A stretch of 64,000 nucleotides of DNA from Entamoeba invadens IP1. Taxonomy: Eukaryota > Evosea > Mastigamoebida > Endamoebidae. The DNA lies in assembly GCF_000330505.1 (NCBI RefSeq), contig NW_004443615.1, positions 421,866-485,865 on the forward strand, read 5' to 3'. Positions 58,311 through 64,000 of the stretch are shown here, piece by piece (position 1 is the stretch's first letter; every line of letters begins with the position of its first letter). The translations under genes were made by a program, and so were the position numbers. The notes beneath the pieces were generated by a model. It was not told the origin of the DNA. It did no database searches and saw nothing but the letters and a program-made list of their open reading frames with translations.

Positions 58311-59447
58311 ATGGACGACTCACCGCCGTGTCCAGTCATCCCCCCCGATTGGGTCGTCACTTCGTTGCTTCCTCTTCAGTCAACAATTCGATCTTATCAA
58401 ACACGTTGCTTCTATTTGGAAGTTCTTTCGCAGCTTGAAGTAGTCAAAGAAGCAGTCAACACTGAAGAGTCTTTATTACACAAAATGGAAGTGATGCGGT
58501 CGTATTACCAACCCCCCCTCGTTAAAGTGAATATTCCAGAAACAACGCTACGTGTTCAGCTCTTATTTGAATACCTTGAGAATTGCATTTCGTCGTCCAA
58601 ACAGATATTGAAGTATGGGACACAGTTCATTCAAGACTACAAAATCAATACGCAACCCTCCGAGTTTTTTTCGTTCATTACATTTCACTTGTGGTCGTAT
58701 GGGGAATATACCATTAATTATAACATCACCAAGACTATGCTCAACGAGTTAAATAAGAATATTGTGTATCACCGACTCTTATCGATCTTAGACGCTAACC
58801 AGAAAAAGGGGTTTTGCTTGGGAGATTTGATCATCGAACCAATGCAACGGACTCCACGGTATCCATTACTCCTTAACACTATCATTAAAGCAACTCAAAG
58901 GAATATTTCGGAGGTCGAAAGCTTCCAATTGATTAAAAAGGACTACGACTACTTCACTTCCCTCATCAACGAGAAGACACAAATGAGAGACAATTTAATG
59001 GTGTTGTCAGAAGAGATAGATTACCCCCAAATCATTATCCCAAGAAGATATTATATCGGCGGGGACTCGATGATCTACAACAAAAAGAAATGTGAAGCAT
59101 TTCTATTCAACGACAGAGTAATATGGTTCACCGTATCTAAAGCATATAAAGTCGGTAAACAAAATCAATACAATTTCGAAGGAGAATTCGTGTTCGATGA
59201 TAAGAGCAGAGTGTATTCTGTTCAGACAACACTCGTCTTCAACAAGTTCGGACTGATGCCTTTCCAAACAGTCTGCCCTTCAAAGAAGAACGTTTTGAAA
59301 TGGGAGGATACTATTAACTCACTTCTCAATGCAAGAGTCTATGACGTTAAAAATGAAAACAGCTGGATGAATACCGTCGACTGCAAAGTGAAACTCGTCT
59401 CGAAACTTAACCCATTCTACCCAAACCATAAAAAACCAAATAAATGA
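58311..59447 (+). CDS. RhoGEF (Dbl homology) with PH-like domain, compact
   Basis: The product has 378 residues. A short helix resembling an IQ motif (PLQSTIRSYQTRCFYLEV, about 21-38) is followed by a DH domain (about 38-235), with EAVNTEESLLHKMEVMRSYY and the CR3 helix LIIEPMQRTPRYPLLLNTII. A PH-like domain takes the rest (RRYYIGGDSMIYNKKKCEAF). It has the same order as the larger RhoGEF at 44109 but little else, so the two are distant paralogues. It probably activates a Rac/Rho protein in cytoskeletal control. No intron. Confidence 0.9.
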   Translation: MDDSPPCPVIPPDWVVTSLLPLQSTIRSYQTRCFYLEVLSQLEVVKEAVNTEESLLHKMEVMRSYYQPPLVKVNIPETTLRVQLLFEYLENCISSSKQILKYGTQFIQDYKINTQPSEFFSFITFHLWSYGEYTINYNITKTMLNELNKNIVYHRLLSILDANQKKGFCLGDLIIEPMQRTPRYPLLLNTIIKATQRNISEVESFQLIKKDYDYFTSLINEKTQMRDNLMVLSEEIDYPQIIIPRRYYIGGDSMIYNKKKCEAFLFNDRVIWFTVSKAYKVGKQNQYNFEGEFVFDDKSRVYSVQTTLVFNKFGLMPFQTVCPSKKNVLKWEDTINSLLNARVYDVKNENSWMNTVDCKVKLVSKLNPFYPNHKKPNK

Positions 59448-59666
59448 CTTTGTTATATTCTTATTTGTTGAATTGGTAGGTGTAACAAGATGGAATAATA
59501 AAAATACTAACTAATATACTATATACTCAAATGTTATATACAAGATATTATACTATATAGATACTAATTAGTAATATGAAATAGAATATATTTCTTATGA
59601 ACAAAACGCAGTGGATGAACAAAAAGTTTTGATGGTAACTCGAAAAAGTTTAAAGTTGCACAAAGG

Positions 59667-59879
59667 ATGAGTGATTCTCAAATAGACATCGAAAAGGCTA
59701 TCGAGGTGGGTGTGGATAATAACTATCAAGAGATGGAAAGGGTCTTGCGATATGAACAAAGTACACACACGCTCAAATACCGCTCACAGATCGTGTTTTG
59801 CGCGGTTTGGGGAATTATTTGCCTTATGTATATACCCCTCCTTTTTCTTGTATCAATCGCTTCTCGTCGAAAAATCTGA
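59667..59879 (+). CDS. Small tail-anchored membrane protein
   Basis: The 70-residue product has an acidic N-terminus (SDSQIDIEKAIEVGVDNN), a basic patch and one hydrophobic helix (VFCAVWGIICLMYIPLLFLVSI, about 43-64), then a short basic tail ASRRKI. This is the layout of a tail-anchored protein; KI-type basic ends are common at the ER. A TATA-like GTTTAAAG lies at 59648-59655, 11 bases before the ATG. I do not recognise a family. A real gene is likely because composition changes sharply from the AT-rich surroundings, but no homology can be claimed. Confidence 0.5.
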   Translation: MSDSQIDIEKAIEVGVDNNYQEMERVLRYEQSTHTLKYRSQIVFCAVWGIICLMYIPLLFLVSIASRRKI

Positions 59880-60460
59880 CTTATTCGTTCTTTCGTTCCA
59901 GCAATCCTCTCACTTTCAGCAATTTTTTTGTGAATTAATAATTAATAGTTTAATTACTTTTATTACTCTTTATAATCTCCTATCTAATATTCTCTCTTTT
60001 TTAAATCAAGATTAATACAACTCTAAATAAAAAATATTTTATTTCATTTAATTTTTAGTTTTGTTAATAAAAAAAAATTAATAATTTAAAAATGATTAGA
60101 TTAATTATTAATATTTATAATAAAATAATTTAAACATTTTTTTTATAATTAATCTTAAATCATATTTAAGATTAATTTTAATTAACAGTAAAAATAAATG
60201 ATTAGAGTCAGTCTTTTAGTGTCATATGGTGGACAAAAAATATCTTTAATTTTGTCTAAAAATCGGGTATTAGGTAAAGCGTGAAAAAATCCGAAACAAT
60301 TGGGATGGGTTTTTGGGACGGCTTCCTGAAATATTCCAATCTTTATGGTCCAAAAGGTACCAGATAACGTTTGAGACCAGATAAAGTTTAAAGACTGACT
60401 ATAATTAAGAACGTAAATGGCGGAAAGAACAAATTAAAGAGTGCAACTTGTAACAACAAA
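59880..60460. other. Intergenic region
   Basis: About 580 bp of AT-rich spacer between two convergent genes. No gene, tRNA or repeat was found. Confidence 0.55.
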
Positions 60461-63184
60461 TCAATCAACGTGAATCAAAGAAAGCTCTTTTGCAATTTTA
60501 GAAAAGGTTGGTCGTCTATTCTGCGACTTGTTCCATCCTTTCTTGACAAAACTCTGAGCCCAAGTAGGCACTTCATTAATATCAGGCCGCTCATTCTTCT
60601 CGCAGACCGCCTTCTTGAATTCCCCTATTTTTGTGTAGCTCTCAAATGGGGTCTTTGAAGTGAAGATCTGCCACGCGACAAGAGAAAAAGAATAGACATC
60701 CATCTCTTTTTCAAAATTCTTGAACATCAGTCTCTCAGGAGACATCCATCTATGTGGACCGTCTTTCATCGACGCCTTTGAGATGTTAAAGTAAAAGCAC
60801 ATCTCAAAGTCGGTGATTTTCACACACTCGTCTGTTGTCATCACGATGTTATTTGGATTCAAATTGCCGTGCAGAATGTTGAGCTCGTGAAGATATTGCA
60901 TCCCATTGACAATTGACACAATAATTTCGTATGCTGTCTTCTCGTCGAGTTTCATACTTTTTGTGAGTAACTCAATATTCGTTTTGATCGGTTCAGTCAC
61001 AACGAAAAAAGTGCTCATGTCGTCTTTTCTCAAATTCATTGTTGTTCCAAAAATGCTGATCACGTTCGGGTGTTTCAAAACGTTGAGGAGCGCAACGTCT
61101 TCCAAAAAGTGCTCACTCTTGAAATTAACACTCTTTTCGGAAAACACTTTGACAGACACTTTATCGCCTCCAAGGTAAGCAGAGCGTACTTCCCCATACA
61201 CACTCTTCCACATATCCTTTATGAGAACAATTTCCGCGTTCTCGACTAATTTATAATACTCGGATATCTCTCCTCGTGTTTTTGACAACATTTTTTTCAA
61301 CCCTTCAAAATCCAATTCACACGCCTTCTTCTCAACTTTGAAATATAACTCGTTCGATATTTGCAAAGCCAACTCTTCCAACTCCTCTTTGTTCGCGACA
61401 TGCTTTGGGATCTCCGCAAAGTACATTTTGTTTTCTTTTAACTTTTCAGAAACTTCCAAACTTTCACTCTCTGCAAACATTCTGTAGATCATCATCAAGT
61501 GGTCTTTGACAAAACTTAAGTTGCCAACCTTCTTCAAAAAAAGTGCGTGGAAATAGTAAAACATATTCTGTTTGCTCTTCCCGACCAAAAAGTACTTCTT
61601 CAAGATGACCTTCTGTTCTCTTCCTTTTCTCTTCAAACTTGTCAATTTCAGGTCGTCTCTCATGAACAAAATTGTCAAGAACTTCACAAAAACAACGAGA
61701 AACGGTTCGTCTTTGCAAAAGTGTTCCAAATGCCCAACAGCATACAACAAGTAGAACATTGTAAACACAACAGTCTTCTCGCTCATCATGACGGCTCCAT
61801 TTCTTTGGTCCTCTTCCTTGGTCCATGGGAAGCAAAACTCTGAATCAAATGTTAGTAAATATGTCTTCAATAAAGCGTTATTCCCAACAATTATTCCATG
61901 TAACAAATCCAAATTTCCATGTCCAATACTCTCAATGATCTCTCTTTTGTTAGTCACGTGGAACGGCACCCACATTTCAAAGGGTCCTTCAAACGGTAGA
62001 ATTATCGGTTGAATCGAGTCTCTGAGCTTTTTAAGTCCTTTACACAGCTCGTCTGGAACATTGAACGTCCAAAACACCGTATTGTCAAAGCCCAGCATTG
62101 TGACCATTGGAATAGTTTCATTGACCAAAAAGGCCAAACACTCAGCTTCAATTCGTCGTACATATGTCAAATTTTTGCACTCTTCTTCTGCATTCATCGC
62201 AATGTAACGGTTGCAATAATCAACTGCAAACTTCATGTTGGCATACATTTCGCTGCTTGCACTCCCAATCAATGCGACAAACATCGGCTTAACTTTGTGA
62301 ATAATTTCAGCATCAGTGCACTCAAACTTCTTAATCAAGTTCCATGTATCGATCAACTCTTTTTTTGGTGAAGGCAAGTTCTTGTAATAATTGTGAACAA
62401 TTTTCATGAAGTCTTCAGTGTAGATTTTGAAGAACCTCTTCATGTGACTTTGGGGGTAGGTGTCATACTTCTTTCGGAATAAAAGAAATGCCATTCGAGA
62501 CTCTCTCTGTTCTTCACTCTTGTACCTGAACGTTTTCAACATCAACACAAAAGAGTAGTAAAGCCCTTTCTTAAGTTTCGAAAGGATTTTTCGTCTCAAA
62601 AACCCAACTAAAACGTCGCCAACTTGTGAACAAATCGCGCTATTCGACTCGAATGGGAAACACGTCTCGATGTATTTCTTCAGTGTTAACTTATACTTGT
62701 AGTCTGGTGATGAAATTTGGTAAATTGTCTTTTGTAGCATTTCTGTCTTGATTGCAATGTCAAAGAGTGACATCAACTCACCGGTTGTTTCGTCAATCAG
62801 AAGAACACCAATTGGAATTTCCGGTTTAATAGTGAGAATGTCCAAGAACGTGTTAAAATGCTCGGACCTCAAAGAAACATCGTTGTCGATGACAGTAGCT
62901 ATTGCGTTGACAGTTACAAATGGCATCTTTTTATTGTCCAACAACCGTGTGAGCATCTCAGCTATTGTATTTATCGATCTGTCAACATCAATAATCTCTG
63001 GAATGTCCCACAATCGGAACAGTGGATCACCAGACTTTGGGCCATGATTAAGTTTCAGAAACATTCCTCTTTTCATCAAGACGACTTGTGACTTCTTTTT
63101 CACTTCAAGAATAACTTCCCCTTCGTACTGTTCCTCAACAAGATCACCAGTCACAGAAACAACTCCCAACGTTGTTTTTATCAT
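60461..63184 (-). CDS. Tyrosine-kinase-like (TKL) family pseudokinase with large N-terminal region
   Basis: The product has 907 residues. The kinase-like domain covers about 635-905: a nucleotide-loop region (SVYGEVRSAYLGGDKVSVKV, with the ATP-binding Lys kept), a catalytic loop HGNLNPNNIV where HRD-x-K is expected, DFE in place of DFG, RWMSPERLM (APE-like) and DVYSFSLVAWQIFTSKTPF. Loss of the catalytic Asp and Lys and of the DFG Gly predicts no or very low phosphotransfer. The first 600 residues are helical and unassigned. Entamoeba has many TKL kinases. It may work as a scaffold or allosteric partner. There is no signal peptide or membrane helix. Confidence 0.82.
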   Translation of the reverse strand: MIKTTLGVVSVTGDLVEEQYEGEVILEVKKKSQVVLMKRGMFLKLNHGPKSGDPLFRLWDIPEIIDVDRSINTIAEMLTRLLDNKKMPFVTVNAIATVIDNDVSLRSEHFNTFLDILTIKPEIPIGVLLIDETTGELMSLFDIAIKTEMLQKTIYQISSPDYKYKLTLKKYIETCFPFESNSAICSQVGDVLVGFLRRKILSKLKKGLYYSFVLMLKTFRYKSEEQRESRMAFLLFRKKYDTYPQSHMKRFFKIYTEDFMKIVHNYYKNLPSPKKELIDTWNLIKKFECTDAEIIHKVKPMFVALIGSASSEMYANMKFAVDYCNRYIAMNAEEECKNLTYVRRIEAECLAFLVNETIPMVTMLGFDNTVFWTFNVPDELCKGLKKLRDSIQPIILPFEGPFEMWVPFHVTNKREIIESIGHGNLDLLHGIIVGNNALLKTYLLTFDSEFCFPWTKEEDQRNGAVMMSEKTVVFTMFYLLYAVGHLEHFCKDEPFLVVFVKFLTILFMRDDLKLTSLKRKGREQKVILKKYFLVGKSKQNMFYYFHALFLKKVGNLSFVKDHLMMIYRMFAESESLEVSEKLKENKMYFAEIPKHVANKEELEELALQISNELYFKVEKKACELDFEGLKKMLSKTRGEISEYYKLVENAEIVLIKDMWKSVYGEVRSAYLGGDKVSVKVFSEKSVNFKSEHFLEDVALLNVLKHPNVISIFGTTMNLRKDDMSTFFVVTEPIKTNIELLTKSMKLDEKTAYEIIVSIVNGMQYLHELNILHGNLNPNNIVMTTDECVKITDFEMCFYFNISKASMKDGPHRWMSPERLMFKNFEKEMDVYSFSLVAWQIFTSKTPFESYTKIGEFKKAVCEKNERPDINEVPTWAQSFVKKGWNKSQNRRPTFSKIAKELSLIHVD

Positions 63185-63695
63185 TTGTTTTCAATAATTA
63201 GTACTTGGTGTTTTTTATTTGTACTTTTATAGGATCTATTCTATTTTAAGAACAGATTATATCACGTTTTTTAACTGTTTTTTAATATATTTTTTAGAAA
63301 CCGGTTTTTTTTTAAATATTCAGCAAACAATTAAATTATTAAATTCGAAAAACAAATTAAAAATATTTTTTATCAAACAAAAGCAAAACAATGGAAAGTG
63401 GTTTATTCTCGCAGTCAAACAAGTATTGTGTCAATTGAATCATTATTGTTCAGTTCATTCTCATTTTGAATGAATTGTTTTTTAACAATTCAAATACAAA
63501 TGAAATTGACTTTTACACAATTAATTGATCATATTAAAATATAAAATTATGCTAAAAGGGCTCAATACATTTATCACAACAATAACATATTGATTTGTTT
63601 TAATTCAATATTTCTTATTAATTACTAAAAATAAATCAATTTAGTTTCTTGTTCCACAAGCGATCAATTTGAACAACACCATTGTTACCCAAACA
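63185..63695. other. Intergenic region
   Basis: About 510 bp of AT-rich spacer between two minus-strand genes. A short plus-strand open frame around 63219-63473 has composition like the spacer and no recognisable feature, so I do not call it. Confidence 0.55.
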
Positions 63696-64000
63696 TTAGA
63701 TCATTTCAGATGGATGCGGATATAGTCCTGTTGTGTTTCCTAAGATCCATTCGTCGATCCTTTGTTTTTTTTCAAATGAATACATGTTCTTATAAAACCT
63801 CAAGTTGAATGGAGTCAATTCATTTGTTCCATTCCCAACAGAACAAACAACAGTTTCATTCTCCTCGTGGTTTCGAGGACTTCTCGCGCTTCCGTTGTAT
63901 TTACCATCGTTTGTGGAACTTGCTTCTAAAAAAGAATGACACAGGCTCTCACCTTTACTCGTGCTCTCACTGGACAAAATGCGGTGCACCATAATGTCCT
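63696..64000 (-). CDS. 3' end of an unidentified gene, cut by the window edge
   Basis: An open frame runs leftward from the window's right edge and stops at 63696. The last 98 residues start at an internal Met (63992), and the gene may continue beyond the edge or be joined to an upstream exon. The C-terminal part (NLRFYKNMYSFEKKQRIDEW, ILGNTTGLYPHPSEMI) is polar, and the start is Ser/Asn-rich. No domain is recognised. Confidence 0.35.
   Translation of the reverse strand, partial: DIMVHRILSSESTSKGESLCHSFLEASSTNDGKYNGSARSPRNHEENETVVCSVGNGTNELTPFNLRFYKNMYSFEKKQRIDEWILGNTTGLYPHPSEMI

Noticed and set aside
63219..63473. 84-residue plus-strand frame
   Set aside because: Lys/Asn/Phe/Ile-rich composition mirrors AT-rich spacer and it lies over the kinase gene's promoter.
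1..64000. tRNA or rRNA genes
   Set aside because: I looked for cloverleaf-like A and B boxes and for conserved rRNA segments and saw none; Entamoeba tRNAs mostly lie in separate tandem arrays.

Overview
The window looks like nuclear DNA of an Entamoeba species. It is AT-rich, gene-dense and eukaryotic. Thirteen of the fourteen introns I could place begin GTTTGT, most end TAG, and most are only 41-80 bp long. TATA-like, GAACT and AAATTCA-like motifs sit a few tens of bases before several start codons, so 5' UTRs are very short. Many of the gene families (expanded Rho/Rap signalling, a TLDc protein, a CPBF-like receptor) are typical of amoebozoan parasites. Two elements that look like non-autonomous DNA transposons (MITEs) favour a transposon-rich species such as E. 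invadens or E. moshkovskii over E. histolytica. The species itself cannot be fixed from sequence alone.

Layout. 0-13 kb: a FIT/PAP2-like membrane protein, an Akt-like AGC kinase, tRNA m7G methyltransferase, a 12-bp satellite, a longin-type (HPS1-like?) protein, cyclophilin, ADAT3, UNC-50, a basic nucleolar-like protein, SPO11, a TLDc protein and a ferric reductase/NOX-like flavocytochrome. 13-21 kb: sparse and AT-rich, with a secreted glycosidase-like protein, one orphan gene, a 44-bp palindrome and two MITE-like elements. 21-30 kb: a zinc-finger protein fused to a self-cleaving chaperone domain and membrane helices (MRF-like layout), UBC9, a CPBF-like receptor, PCF11, histone stem-loop binding protein, ICMT and ribosomal protein uS10. 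30-46 kb: RapGAP, dipeptidyl peptidase III, importin alpha, NAA15-like TPR protein, condensin CAP-G, BAR-like/RhoGAP and RhoGEF. 46-64 kb: SIN1-like TORC2 subunit, a 7-TM protein with a degenerate hydrolase site, MMS19, ARF, SEY1, a second RhoGEF, a small tail-anchored protein, a TKL pseudokinase and the 3' end of one more gene.

The genes are housekeeping and signalling genes on both strands, with no operons. Themes that recur are small-GTPase control (RhoGAP, two RhoGEFs, RapGAP, ARF, ICMT), the TORC2-Akt axis (SIN1-like plus Akt-like), endomembrane shape and traffic (SEY1, UNC-50, ARF, CPBF-like), RNA maturation (Trm8, ADAT3, PCF11, SLBP) and chromosome biology (SPO11, CAP-G, MMS19). Nine genes were rebuilt across introns. 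Several starts were moved to the first real ATG because the longest open frame begins at a non-ATG codon.
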